64,000 nucleotides of DNA from Bacteroidales bacterium. GTDB lineage: Bacteria > Bacteroidota > Bacteroidia > Bacteroidales > UBA932. A program made the translations under genes and the position numbers. The stretch spans positions 310,001 through 374,000 of the forward strand of contig JAFRNC010000002.1 of NCBI GenBank assembly GCA_017430365.1, written 5' to 3'. The notes under the pieces were generated by a model, which was given only the letters and a program-made list of their open reading frames with translations, was not told the origin of the DNA and did not search any database. Below, piece by piece: positions 8,055-16,014 of the stretch (within the stretch, counting starts at the first letter, position 1; each line of letters starts with the position of its first letter).

Positions 8055-9203
8055 TCAGGACTTCCTGGCAGCGCGCAGGGCGATCGGAACTATGACCATC
8101 ATGGCGACGACTGCCGTGAAAAGCAGGGCCGGAAGAGTTGCATAGCGGCCGAGGGCGAAAGCGTTGCCCGTCAGGCGGTTGAATGTGAACTGACCGAGAA
8201 GGGCGATGAAAATTGCAATCGACATGGCCGTGCCGGACTGGTTGCGGAACGCGCCGCCGATGTAATTCAAGACAACCGGGAATGTCGCACCGACGCCGAA
8301 ACCGATCAGCGCCATGGCGATGTAGGCGCCCAGCGGACCGTTACAGAGCGTGAAAATGACGACTCCAACCAACGCCACGCCCAGATAGGTATAGAGTGTT
8401 CCGAGCGGCTTGAGTTTTTTCTGTATGGCACCGAGGGGGAAACGTCCAGCCATCATGCCGATCGTGAACCAGGTCATTGCCAGGGTGGCCACCTTGGTAT
8501 CCATAGGCGTGGTCTGGTTGAAGAACTCCACGGTAAAACTGCCGCTGCATCCTTCAAAGCCGCTTTCAAAGAAGAGGACTACCGCAAAGAGGAGAAGGGC
8601 TGGATATTTCAGGAGTCCCAGCGACTTGTTGAGCGACACGCTCCCCGAAGGTTTGGCTTTCGGGAAGGCGGTGAAGCAGAAAAAGATGATGAAGAGGGCC
8701 ATCACCACCGACATCGCATTCAACGGCAGGCTGTAATCGGGAATGAAATAGTTGAGCAGAGTCCAGAGCAGTGCTCCTATACAGTAGAAAGCGCCCAGGA
8801 CACCGAGCCTGCCGCCGCGTTTGTCATCATCATAAATATCTGACACCAGCGCGTTGGTAAGGCCGTTGAGGATGCCGCCACCAAGGCCGAGGCAGAACAT
8901 CGAACCGTGCAGCAGGGGAAGCTGCGAGAAACGCGCAAGACCCTGGATGCCGGCGAGCGCCAGCACGGAGCTGATGATCAGCAGCCATTTGTAACCGAAA
9001 CGGTCGACCACCGGTCCGAAGATCACGGTGCCCAGGATGATTCCTATGGACATCGTGGAAGGAAGCGTAAGCGCCCCCTCTCCCACCACCATATTGAGTT
9101 TTCCCAGAATTGGAGCCAGGGACAGCATTGTCACGCCGAAAAATGCCATTCCGGCACATGCGGCGACGAACACGGCCGCGGTATTGTAAGATTTGTTTTC
9201 CAT
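8055..9203 (-). CDS. MFS transporter, sugar permease-like
   Basis: About 382 aa with roughly 12 hydrophobic segments, a Major Facilitator Superfamily permease of the inner membrane resembling the fucose/sugar permease branch. The open frame extends to 9338, but the extra 45 residues are polar, Arg-rich and overlap the kinase gene. The ATG at 9203 (MENKSYNTAAVF) leads straight into the first helix and lies 4 bases after the ROK kinase stop. MFS motif A is recognisable in the loop VVDRFGYKW. Position after NamZ and a ROK kinase suggests it imports the sugar released by NamZ, such as MurNAc or a related amino sugar (inference). A convergent barrel gene ends 15 bases away. Confidence 0.88.
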   Translation of the reverse strand: MENKSYNTAAVFVAACAGMAFFGVTMLSLAPILGKLNMVVGEGALTLPSTMSIGIILGTVIFGPVVDRFGYKWLLIISSVLALAGIQGLARFSQLPLLHGSMFCLGLGGGILNGLTNALVSDIYDDDKRGGRLGVLGAFYCIGALLWTLLNYFIPDYSLPLNAMSVVMALFIIFFCFTAFPKAKPSGSVSLNKSLGLLKYPALLLFAVVLFFESGFEGCSGSFTVEFFNQTTPMDTKVATLAMTWFTIGMMAGRFPLGAIQKKLKPLGTLYTYLGVALVGVVIFTLCNGPLGAYIAMALIGFGVGATFPVVLNYIGGAFRNQSGTAMSIAIFIALLGQFTFNRLTGNAFALGRYATLPALLFTAVVAMMVIVPIALRAARKS

Positions 9204-9207
9204 CTGT

Positions 9208-10122
9208 TTATTGTTTTTCACATGCCTTGACACCCAGATATGCCGCACCCAGAAGAGCGGCACCGCCGCCAACTTCCGAGGCGCAGAACTCGACCTCGCG
9301 CATCGAAATGGGTTGTCCCCACTTGCAGGCCTCCTCATATATCCGGCCGATGAAAGGTACGGCGGGGCCGAAGATTCCGCCGCCGAAGATCACCTTCTGG
9401 GGATTGAACAGGCTGACGAGATTGGCAGTGCCCATTCCCCACATGGTAATTGCCTTGTCGAGGATACGGGTTGCGACAGGATCCGATCCGTATCCCGCGA
9501 ACACATCATAACTCGACTTGGTCTCGTCGCCATAGAGCAGCTTCGCCTGCGTACCGATTCCGTTTCCGGATGCATAGTATTCGAAACAGCCCACCGGGCC
9601 GAATTCTTCGCGATAGGGGGATTCAAGCGCCATCCAGCCGGTCGCACCGACGATATCGGAAGCGCCGTGTATGATACGGCCGTCCAGAAGTATTCCCGCG
9701 CCAATTCCGGTGCCGACCGCCAGGTAAATGGCATCGGTACATCCCTGCGCGGCCCCTTTCCAGACTTCACCAAGGATATAGCAGGTGCGGTCGCTCTCAA
9801 CCGCTATGCGGACTGACGGATCGCCGACGGCCTCTTCCAGTTCCCTCTGCAGCGGATAGTCATCCCAACCGGGGATATTGGGAGCCCACACCGTTCCCTT
9901 TTTAGAATAAACGATACCGGGCACGCAGATCCCGACCGCCTCGACGGGCAACTGCCGGCGCATGGCGCGCAGTTCCCTTACCGTATCGGCCAGAAGCCGG
10001 CCCACGGCCGGGCCTGTGGCACCGTTCAGCAATTTTCCAATCTTGCATATCTCCTCGCCGGTACCGGTCATCAGCGCCGCCGAAATCTTAGTACCTCCCA
10101 AGTCAATTCCAATAACAGCCAT
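9208..10122 (-). CDS. ROK family sugar kinase
   Basis: 304-aa cytoplasmic kinase of the ROK group (glucokinase, NagK, NanK relatives), phosphorylating a hexose or N-acetylhexosamine with ATP. The phosphate-binding motif GIDLGGTK is at the N-terminus, VGICVPGIV and GTGIGAGILLDG are present, and HGASDIVGATGW is the substrate loop. The usual zinc-binding motif CxCGxxGCxE is only half kept: GPVGCFEYYASG retains a single Cys, so metal binding may be lost. The gene sits between NamZ and a permease in one leftward operon, so an amino-sugar substrate is plausible, but sequence alone does not separate it from a glucokinase. Confidence 0.88.
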   Translation of the reverse strand: MAVIGIDLGGTKISAALMTGTGEEICKIGKLLNGATGPAVGRLLADTVRELRAMRRQLPVEAVGICVPGIVYSKKGTVWAPNIPGWDDYPLQRELEEAVGDPSVRIAVESDRTCYILGEVWKGAAQGCTDAIYLAVGTGIGAGILLDGRIIHGASDIVGATGWMALESPYREEFGPVGCFEYYASGNGIGTQAKLLYGDETKSSYDVFAGYGSDPVATRILDKAITMWGMGTANLVSLFNPQKVIFGGGIFGPAVPFIGRIYEEACKWGQPISMREVEFCASEVGGGAALLGAAYLGVKACEKQ

Positions 10123-10139
10123 ATAGCATAAATATTTAC

Positions 10140-11336
10140 TTATTCTTCGTAAAGCAGATAGGGTTTGCGCTGCTCCTTGAATGCGGCCACGTCATCGGCC
10201 CACCTGGCCTTTATTTCATCCGCGGATGCACCCTCCTTGATCATCTTGCGCACATAGTCACGGCCGATGAGCAGTTCGAAAAAGGAACGGAAGAAGTGGT
10301 CGTCGAGATTGAGATTGCGGTAGGCGTCGATCACATATTCGAGATTTATGCCTGCAGCATTCACAGCCTCGTCAGAAGGCTCGGTGCGCAGGTCCACGCC
10401 CCAGCATTCCTTGTCGAGCTGCGGAGGATTCTTGGCTCCCTCTATGCTGCGCGGGGTGAAGGAGAACTTATAGCCCTTCATGTTGGGATGCCCGTACATC
10501 TGGAATGCGCTGTCCGTGCCGCGTCCGAGGCTTACTGGAGTAGCCTCGAAATAGCACAGGGACGGATAGAGATAGACCGAACGCATATCGGGAATATTCG
10601 GCGAAGGCTTGACCGGAAGCACGTAACGCGACTGATGGGTATAATTGCGGCATTTGATCACCGTCAGGTCGCATCTGGCCCCGTCGGGCAGCCACCCTTC
10701 ACCGTTGATCATCTGTGCCAGTTCACCCAGCGTCATGCCGTGGCATACGGGGATGGGCCACCAGCCGACTCCCGATTTGTATTTCATGTCGAGGATCGGA
10801 CCGTCCACATAGAAGCCTATGGGATTGGGGCGGTCAAGCACTATCATCTTCTTGCCCAGTTTGGCGCAGACCCCCATCATCTTGCCCATCGTCACGTTGT
10901 AGGTATAGAACCTGCAGCCCACATCCTGAAGGTCGAAGAGCAGTACGTCGAATTCCGATACGGCCTCGTCCGAAGGAACTCCGCCCTTGCCGTCATAAAG
11001 CGAGCGGATAGGCACGCCGGTAGGGCCGTCCACTGAACTGCCCACGAGTTCGCCGGCATCAGCCGTTCCCCGGAAACCATGTTCGGGTGAGAAAATAGAT
11101 ACAACGTTTACTCCCAGGGAGAGGAGCGTATCGAGCACGTGGCGGTCATGAGCCACCAGCCCGGTCTGGTTTGAGAGAATCGATACCCTTTTCCCCTCAA
11201 GGAGAGGCAGATAGGCCTCGAGATCAGTGGCGCCGGGAAGAATTTCGGGCGTTGCGGCGTACCTGACGCCGGACTGCGGCCCGGTTCCGCAAGCCGCGAC
11301 CGCGGTCAGCAACAGGGTCAAAAGAATCCGTTTCAT
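10140..11336 (-). CDS. namZ: DUF1343 / NamZ-type exo-beta-N-acetylmuramidase, lipoprotein
   Basis: 398 aa with the DUF1343 fold. The characterised member, NamZ, removes MurNAc from the non-reducing ends of peptidoglycan chains. The N-terminus is a lipoprotein signal (LLTAVAACGTG, Cys16), placing it in the envelope. Family landmarks are SNQTGLVAHDRHVLDTL, FSPEHGFRG, the acidic LLFDLQDVGCRFYTY, and LDRPNPIG. Its stop is 17 bases from the ROK kinase start, and tsaE ends 6 bases before its own start, so transcription probably begins at the tsaE promoter. Together with the kinase and MFS permease it looks like a MurNAc salvage set. I see no MurQ etherase nearby. Confidence 0.85.
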   Translation of the reverse strand: MKRILLTLLLTAVAACGTGPQSGVRYAATPEILPGATDLEAYLPLLEGKRVSILSNQTGLVAHDRHVLDTLLSLGVNVVSIFSPEHGFRGTADAGELVGSSVDGPTGVPIRSLYDGKGGVPSDEAVSEFDVLLFDLQDVGCRFYTYNVTMGKMMGVCAKLGKKMIVLDRPNPIGFYVDGPILDMKYKSGVGWWPIPVCHGMTLGELAQMINGEGWLPDGARCDLTVIKCRNYTHQSRYVLPVKPSPNIPDMRSVYLYPSLCYFEATPVSLGRGTDSAFQMYGHPNMKGYKFSFTPRSIEGAKNPPQLDKECWGVDLRTEPSDEAVNAAGINLEYVIDAYRNLNLDDHFFRSFFELLIGRDYVRKMIKEGASADEIKARWADDVAAFKEQRKPYLLYEE

Positions 11337-11341
11337 ATATC

Positions 11342-11755
11342 TCAGAATAACAATGTTCTGGTATCAGCGTCCTCGACCAGGATCCGCACCCGCAGGACAT
11401 CCTCTGGGAGCAGTTCCTCGATCATCTCAGGCCATTCGACCAGGCAGAGCGCTCCGGAATCGAAGTATTCGAACAGGCCTATGTCAACGGCTTCGGAAAG
11501 ACGGTTGATCCTGTAGAAATCGAAATGATATACGGGACTCCCCGCCCCGTCGCGATATTCGTTGACGATGGTGAACGTGGGGCTGTTCACTACGTCCCTG
11601 ACTCCGAGCGCCTCGCAGACGGCAGTGATGAAGGTGGTCTTGCCGGCCCCCATGGAGCCGTAGAATGCGACGACATTGCTCCCGCCCTTGTGATCGAGAA
11701 AAGCACGGGCAGCCCGGGGCAGGTCGGAAACGCCGTTGATGATGATCTCCGTCAT
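11342..11755 (-). CDS. tsaE: tRNA threonylcarbamoyladenosine biosynthesis ATPase TsaE
   Basis: 137 aa, the usual TsaE length. TsaE is the ATPase that works with TsaB and TsaD to attach threonylcarbamoyl to A37 of ANN-decoding tRNAs in the cytoplasm. The P-loop GSMGAGKTTF is at about residues 31-40, followed by VNSPTFTIVNEY and the HFDFYRI segment typical of the family; LVEWPE comes near the end. It is the first gene of the leftward operon with namZ. A TATCTTTG promoter box lies only about 6 bases upstream of the ATG. Confidence 0.95.
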   Translation of the reverse strand: MTEIIINGVSDLPRAARAFLDHKGGSNVVAFYGSMGAGKTTFITAVCEALGVRDVVNSPTFTIVNEYRDGAGSPVYHFDFYRINRLSEAVDIGLFEYFDSGALCLVEWPEMIEELLPEDVLRVRILVEDADTRTLLF

Positions 11756-11761
11756 ATTTTA

Positions 11762-11769
11762 CAAAGATA
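11762..11769 (-). promoter_or_regulatory. -7 promoter box for the tsaE-namZ operon
   Basis: The minus strand reads TATCTTTG, a full match to TAnnTTTG, about 6 bases before the tsaE ATG. Such a short distance predicts a leaderless or nearly leaderless transcript. Confidence 0.6.
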
Positions 11770-11828
11770 ACAAATAATCGCGAGGAGCATCACTATTAAT
11801 TGGGATTGATTTTCCGTGATAGAACTCC

Positions 11829-11836
11829 GAACTTTG
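11829..11836 (+). promoter_or_regulatory. Possible promoter for feoAB
   Basis: GAACTTTG matches TAnnTTTG at 7 of 8 constrained or free positions, and an ATTG at 11805-11808 lies 20 bases upstream, the normal -33 spacing. The ATG of the FeoAB gene follows about 20 bases downstream. No Fur-like palindrome is obvious. Confidence 0.4.
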
Positions 11837-11856
11837 CATCCGGTAAACGATATCCG

Positions 11857-14187
11857 ATGACTCTCGACAAACTGAAAATAGGTGAATCGGCACGCGTCAC
11901 CGCGGTAGGCGGGAAAGGGACGCTCCGTCAGCACATACTCGACATGGGAGTGGTTCCAGGCTGCGTGGTGAAGTTGACCAAACTGGCCCCGCTGGGCGAT
12001 CCCATGGAATTCGTCATCAGGGGATATACCCTCTCCCTGCGCAAAGCCGACGCAGCGAAAATAGAGATAATCCCTGCCGAGCCCGAGAAACCGGTCCAGG
12101 CCCCTGACGAGCCGCACGAGGATGAACACCCGGGCTATGGCGAAGGAGGCAAATATCACGACAAGGACCACGAAAATGCCATCCCGAAAGGGACGATCCT
12201 CACATTCGCCCTGGCCGGCAACCAGAACTGCGGAAAGACTACGCTCTTCAATCAGCTGACCGGTTCCAACCAGCACGTCGGCAACTTCCCGGGCGTGACC
12301 GTGGACCGCAAGGACGGCACGATCCGCCGCAATCCCGATACGAGGATCACCGACCTCCCGGGCATCTATTCACTCGCGCCCTACACGGCCGAGGAGATTG
12401 TCTCCCGCGATTTCATCCTGAAAGAAAAGCCGCACTGCATCATCAACATAGTCGATGCCGGCAACATCGAGAGAAACCTCTACCTCACGATGCAGCTGAT
12501 GGAGCTCGATATACCGATGGTGCTGGCCCTCAACATGATGGACGAAGTAAGGGGGAACGGCGGTTCAATACGCGTCAACGAGATGGAAGATGCGCTCGGC
12601 CTTCCGGTCGTACCGATCTCGGCGGCCAAAAACGAAGGTATCAAGGAACTCGTAGAGCACGCGATACATATCGCCCGATATCAGGAAAAACCTGCCCGCC
12701 AGGATTTCTGTGATAAGGATGAATACGGCGGAGCGGTCCACCGCTGCCTGCACGGCATAATGCACCTTATCGAAGATCACGCCGCAAAGGCCGGTCTTCC
12801 CGTACGCTTTGCAGCCAGCCGTCTTATCGACGGCGACCGTGCCGTTGAAAAGGCTCTCGGCCTGCAGCCCAACGAAAAGGAGATGATCGAGCACATCATA
12901 GTGCAGATGGAAGAGGAGCGCGGCCTCGACCGAAACGCGGCAATGGCTGACATGCGTTTCTCGTTCATAGGAAAACTCTGTGCGAAGACCGTGGTAAAGC
13001 CTCACGAAAGCCGCGAATACCGGCGCAGCCGCCGTATAGACCATATCCTCACAGGCAAATGGACGGCTCTCCCGATTTTCGTCGCCGTAATGTCGCTGGT
13101 CATCTGGCTCTCCATCGACGTGCTCGGGGCTCCGCTCCAGGACCTTCTTGACGAGGGCATCCAATGGCTCGGGGCAAAGACCGATGCCGGGATGGAACGC
13201 TGGGGGGTGGTCCCGGCAGTTCGCTCCCTGGTCGTCGACGGTATCTTCGGAGGCGTCGGCACGGTGGTCAGTTTCGTTCCGATCATCATAATCCTTTTCT
13301 TCTTCCTCTCCCTGCTTGAAGACAGCGGCTACATGGCCCGCGTGGCCTTCGTCTGCGACAAACTCCTGCGACGGCTGGGCCTCACCGGCCGGAGCATCGT
13401 ACCCCTTTTGATTGGTTTCGGATGCAGCGTTCCGGCAGTCATGGCCACCAGGACCCTGCCATCGGCCCATGACAGGCGGCTCACGATCCTGCTCACGCCC
13501 TTCATGAGCTGCTCGGCTAAGATTCCCATCTATGCTTTCTTCACGGAAGCCTTCTTCCCGGGACGGGGCGGAATAGTCCTCGTCATACTGTACCTGTCCG
13601 CAATTTTCGTCGGAATACTGGTAGCCCTGCTGTCCAAAAAGATCCATCCCGACAATGAGCCCGCACCATTCGTCATGGAATTGCCCAACTACCGCTTGCC
13701 AGGCGCCGCCAACGTGGGGCACCTGCTCTGGGACAAAACCAAAGACTTCCTGCAGCGCGCTTTTACGGTAATCTTCGTTGCATCGATCGTCATCTGGTTC
13801 CTGCAGTCGTTCGACTTCCGCCTCAACATGGTCCACGACGGTGAAGGCAGCATGCTCGCCCAGATAGCGGGATTCGTTGCGCCCGTCTTCAAGCCGCTCG
13901 GCATCGGGGACTGGAGAATAGTCACCGCACTCGTCACCGGCTTCCTCGCCAAGGAGAGCGTGGTCTCCACTATGGAAGTCCTGGGCGTCACTGCGGCGCT
14001 GACTACACTCACGGCCATCCCCATGCTGGCTTTCTGCCTTCTCTACACACCCTGTGTCGCCGCGATCGCCGCTGTCAAACGCGAACTCGGCGGCAAAATG
14101 GCCCTCTGGATGGTCATTTTCCAGTGCCTTGTGGCCTGGATAGTCGCCTGGCTGGCCTACACCGTTGCAGGCATGATCATAGGATAA
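11857..14187 (+). CDS. feoB: FeoA-FeoB fused ferrous iron transporter
   Basis: About 776 aa importing Fe2+ across the inner membrane. Residues 1-75 form a FeoA-type SH3-like domain (LKIGESARVTAVGG, LPGC-like GVVPGCVVKL). A His/Asp/Glu-rich linker (~80-115, with PHEDEHPG and KYHDKDHE) follows. The G domain shows G1 GNQNCGKTTLFN, G3 DLPGIYS, G4 NMMD and G5 SAAKNEG. The membrane part carries the two gate-type Cys motifs GFGCSVPAVMATRTL and LLYTPCVAAI. I use the ATG at 11857 rather than the TTG at 11800, because FeoA domains begin at MTLDKLK. A small Cys-rich gene follows 15 bases later, as is common downstream of feoB. Confidence 0.95.
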   Translation: MTLDKLKIGESARVTAVGGKGTLRQHILDMGVVPGCVVKLTKLAPLGDPMEFVIRGYTLSLRKADAAKIEIIPAEPEKPVQAPDEPHEDEHPGYGEGGKYHDKDHENAIPKGTILTFALAGNQNCGKTTLFNQLTGSNQHVGNFPGVTVDRKDGTIRRNPDTRITDLPGIYSLAPYTAEEIVSRDFILKEKPHCIINIVDAGNIERNLYLTMQLMELDIPMVLALNMMDEVRGNGGSIRVNEMEDALGLPVVPISAAKNEGIKELVEHAIHIARYQEKPARQDFCDKDEYGGAVHRCLHGIMHLIEDHAAKAGLPVRFAASRLIDGDRAVEKALGLQPNEKEMIEHIIVQMEEERGLDRNAAMADMRFSFIGKLCAKTVVKPHESREYRRSRRIDHILTGKWTALPIFVAVMSLVIWLSIDVLGAPLQDLLDEGIQWLGAKTDAGMERWGVVPAVRSLVVDGIFGGVGTVVSFVPIIIILFFFLSLLEDSGYMARVAFVCDKLLRRLGLTGRSIVPLLIGFGCSVPAVMATRTLPSAHDRRLTILLTPFMSCSAKIPIYAFFTEAFFPGRGGIVLVILYLSAIFVGILVALLSKKIHPDNEPAPFVMELPNYRLPGAANVGHLLWDKTKDFLQRAFTVIFVASIVIWFLQSFDFRLNMVHDGEGSMLAQIAGFVAPVFKPLGIGDWRIVTALVTGFLAKESVVSTMEVLGVTAALTTLTAIPMLAFCLLYTPCVAAIAAVKRELGGKMALWMVIFQCLVAWIVAWLAYTVAGMIIG

Positions 14188-14202
14188 TCATCGAGACAGA
14201 CC

Positions 14203-14490
14203 ATGAATCTCCCTACCCTCATAATCCTTGTCCTCGTCGCGGCGGCCATATTCCTTGCACTATGGCTTCCCCGCAGGAACGGAAGGAAACTGACTGATTG
14301 CGGCAGCTGCAGCGCCTGCAGCAAAGCCGGCAGCTGCAAAGTATGCATCGGGTCAGTCAAGGATCCGGCGGCGGTCGAGGAAACGGAAGCCGGCGGCTTC
14401 AAGGAGATGGGCGGGCAGGATGTCAGGTTCACCCGCCAGGTCGGCAATCGTCCTGGCGACCTTGAGGATGCGGGTATAGGCGCGGGCTGA
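14203..14490 (+). CDS. FeoB-associated Cys-rich membrane protein
   Basis: 95-aa reading frame starting 15 bases after feoB. Residues 3-24 are a hydrophobic helix (LPTLIILVLVAAAIFLALWL), then a basic patch (PRRNGRK) and the cluster CGSCSACSKAGSCKVC, which could hold iron or an Fe-S centre. The match to the small FeoB-associated Cys-rich proteins is convincing up to about residue 50. The remaining 45 residues overlap the 3' end of comM on the other strand by 138 bases and show no recognisable features, so the C-terminal tail may be an extension caused by loss of an earlier stop codon. Role in iron uptake is inferred from position. Confidence 0.65.
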   Translation: MNLPTLIILVLVAAAIFLALWLPRRNGRKLTDCGSCSACSKAGSCKVCIGSVKDPAAVEETEAGGFKEMGGQDVRFTRQVGNRPGDLEDAGIGAG

Positions 14491-15906
14491 GAGGCCCATC
14501 CTGTCCAGAATCTTCTCCAGGACACTGCGGCAACTGTCTGAAAGCGGACAAAAACGCTCAAGCATACGTCCGTTCATGGCTGCATTCGAATGAATTTCCT
14601 CTCCGGAGAAACGCTCCTCCTGCACCGCCCGGGCCCGTGCAACACGCCCGGCAATCGCGGCACTGCTCTCAGCGGGCTTCTGCCTGCCCGAATGATCCGA
14701 CATCCCGAGCAGTTCCACAGCGGACAGACTGTGAACAAAAACCTGAAGGTCGATGCGGTCCATCATCGGACCGGAAATACGCGAGAGATACCCTTCCACC
14801 GCTCCGCGCGTGCAGGTGCATCGGTCGGGTTCATCGCCGTAATAACCGCAGGGACATGGATTCATAGAGGCGATGAGCATGAAATGAGCCGGATATGTCA
14901 CTTTATACCGGGCGCGTGAAATCGTAACCCTGCCGTCTTCCAGCGGCTGCCGCAGGGCGTCGAGGAGACTTCTGCTGAACTGGGCTATCTCATCCAGATA
15001 AAGCACTCCGTTGTGTGCCAAAGACACCTCCCCGGGACCCGCCTGCGGACCACCTCCGATAAGTGAAACCAGGCTGGCGCTGTGATGCGGAGAGCGGAAG
15101 GGACGCTCCCTCATCAGGCCCTCTATACGTGCGCCCCTGCCGGCCACGGAATAGACCTTTCCGGTTTCTATCGCCTCCTCCCTCGTCATAGGAGGAAGTA
15201 TGGACGGGAGGCACGATGCCATAAGGCTTTTGCCGCTTCCGGGGCTTCCGACCAGAATCAGATTGTGGCTCCCCGCAGCGGCTATCTCCAGGCCGCGCCG
15301 GGCCACGAGCTGTCCCCGTACAAGGCTGAAATCGTTGCCTGAAGGGTGGAAATCTCCCCCGCCGGGCTTCCTCAATACGAGCAGGCGGCCGCATTCCTCA
15401 GGCCGGGAGACGACCTCGATCGCCTCTGCAAGTGTCGAAACGCCATATACCTCCAAACCTTCGATTCCGGCAGCTTCCGAGGCTGAGACTGCGGGGAATA
15501 TGCATCCCCGGAAGCCGTCCTTCTTCGCCTGGAGGGCGACCGGAAGGACTCCGTTCACCGGACGGATCCTGCCGTCAAGGGCAAGCTCCCCCATTATGAC
15601 GAAACGGCTGCAATCCATCATCTCCACCTGTTCCGAAACGGCCAGTATCCCGATAGCAATCGCCAGGTCGTATGCCGATCCTTCCTTGCGTATGTCGGCA
15701 GGAGCCAGATTGACAACCAGCTTGCGGCCGGGGATATGGAAACCGTAGGAGGTCAGGGCAGTGATGACCCGGAGCAGGCTCTCCCGCACCGCACAGTCCG
15801 GCAGCCCGACCAGATGAATCCCTATACCGGTCGAAAGATCGATTTCAACAGTCACTATCACCGCATCCACCCCGATGCATGTCGCGCAAAAACACTTGTT
15901 CAACAT
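14353..15906 (-). CDS. comM: YifB/ComM family Mg-chelatase-like AAA+ ATPase
   Basis: 517 aa, normal length. ComM is a hexameric helicase that promotes branch migration during natural transformation; in non-competent hosts its role is less clear. The N-terminal Lon-substrate-like domain (GLPDCAVRESLLRV, ELALDGRIRPVNG) precedes the AAA+ core with Walker A GSPGSGKSLMA and Walker B VLYLDEIAQF, and a C-terminal Mg-chelatase subdomain. A CxCG cluster (MNPCPCGYYG, then CTCT) lies around residue 350, as in the family. The start is supported by a TATATTTG box 26 bases upstream. Its 3' end runs antiparallel into the small FeoB-associated gene. Confidence 0.95.
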   Translation of the reverse strand: MLNKCFCATCIGVDAVIVTVEIDLSTGIGIHLVGLPDCAVRESLLRVITALTSYGFHIPGRKLVVNLAPADIRKEGSAYDLAIAIGILAVSEQVEMMDCSRFVIMGELALDGRIRPVNGVLPVALQAKKDGFRGCIFPAVSASEAAGIEGLEVYGVSTLAEAIEVVSRPEECGRLLVLRKPGGGDFHPSGNDFSLVRGQLVARRGLEIAAAGSHNLILVGSPGSGKSLMASCLPSILPPMTREEAIETGKVYSVAGRGARIEGLMRERPFRSPHHSASLVSLIGGGPQAGPGEVSLAHNGVLYLDEIAQFSRSLLDALRQPLEDGRVTISRARYKVTYPAHFMLIASMNPCPCGYYGDEPDRCTCTRGAVEGYLSRISGPMMDRIDLQVFVHSLSAVELLGMSDHSGRQKPAESSAAIAGRVARARAVQEERFSGEEIHSNAAMNGRMLERFCPLSDSCRSVLEKILDRMGLSARAYTRILKVARTIADLAGEPDILPAHLLEAAGFRFLDRRRILD

Positions 15907-15910
15907 GGCT

Positions 15911-15953
15911 CATCCCGTTTTGATCTGTCTGCAAATATAATCAAGACGGGATG
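15911..15953. repeat. Long inverted repeat bracketing the comM promoter
   Basis: Arms of 14 bases (15911-15924, CATCCCGTTTTGAT, and 15940-15953) are complementary except for one G:T-type mismatch, with a 15-base loop that contains the comM -7 box. On the minus strand it also lies downstream of serpin 4, so it may serve as that operon's terminator, as a comM operator, or as both. Confidence 0.5.
15932..15939 (-). promoter_or_regulatory. -7 promoter box for comM
   Basis: The minus strand reads TATATTTG, matching TAnnTTTG, 25 bases before the comM ATG and inside the loop of the surrounding inverted repeat. Confidence 0.6.
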
Positions 15954-16014
15954 CATGCGGCCGGATGACGGACAAACTATCCGTATCCAGGAAAAAACGA
16001 TGAAAATCGGAAAA

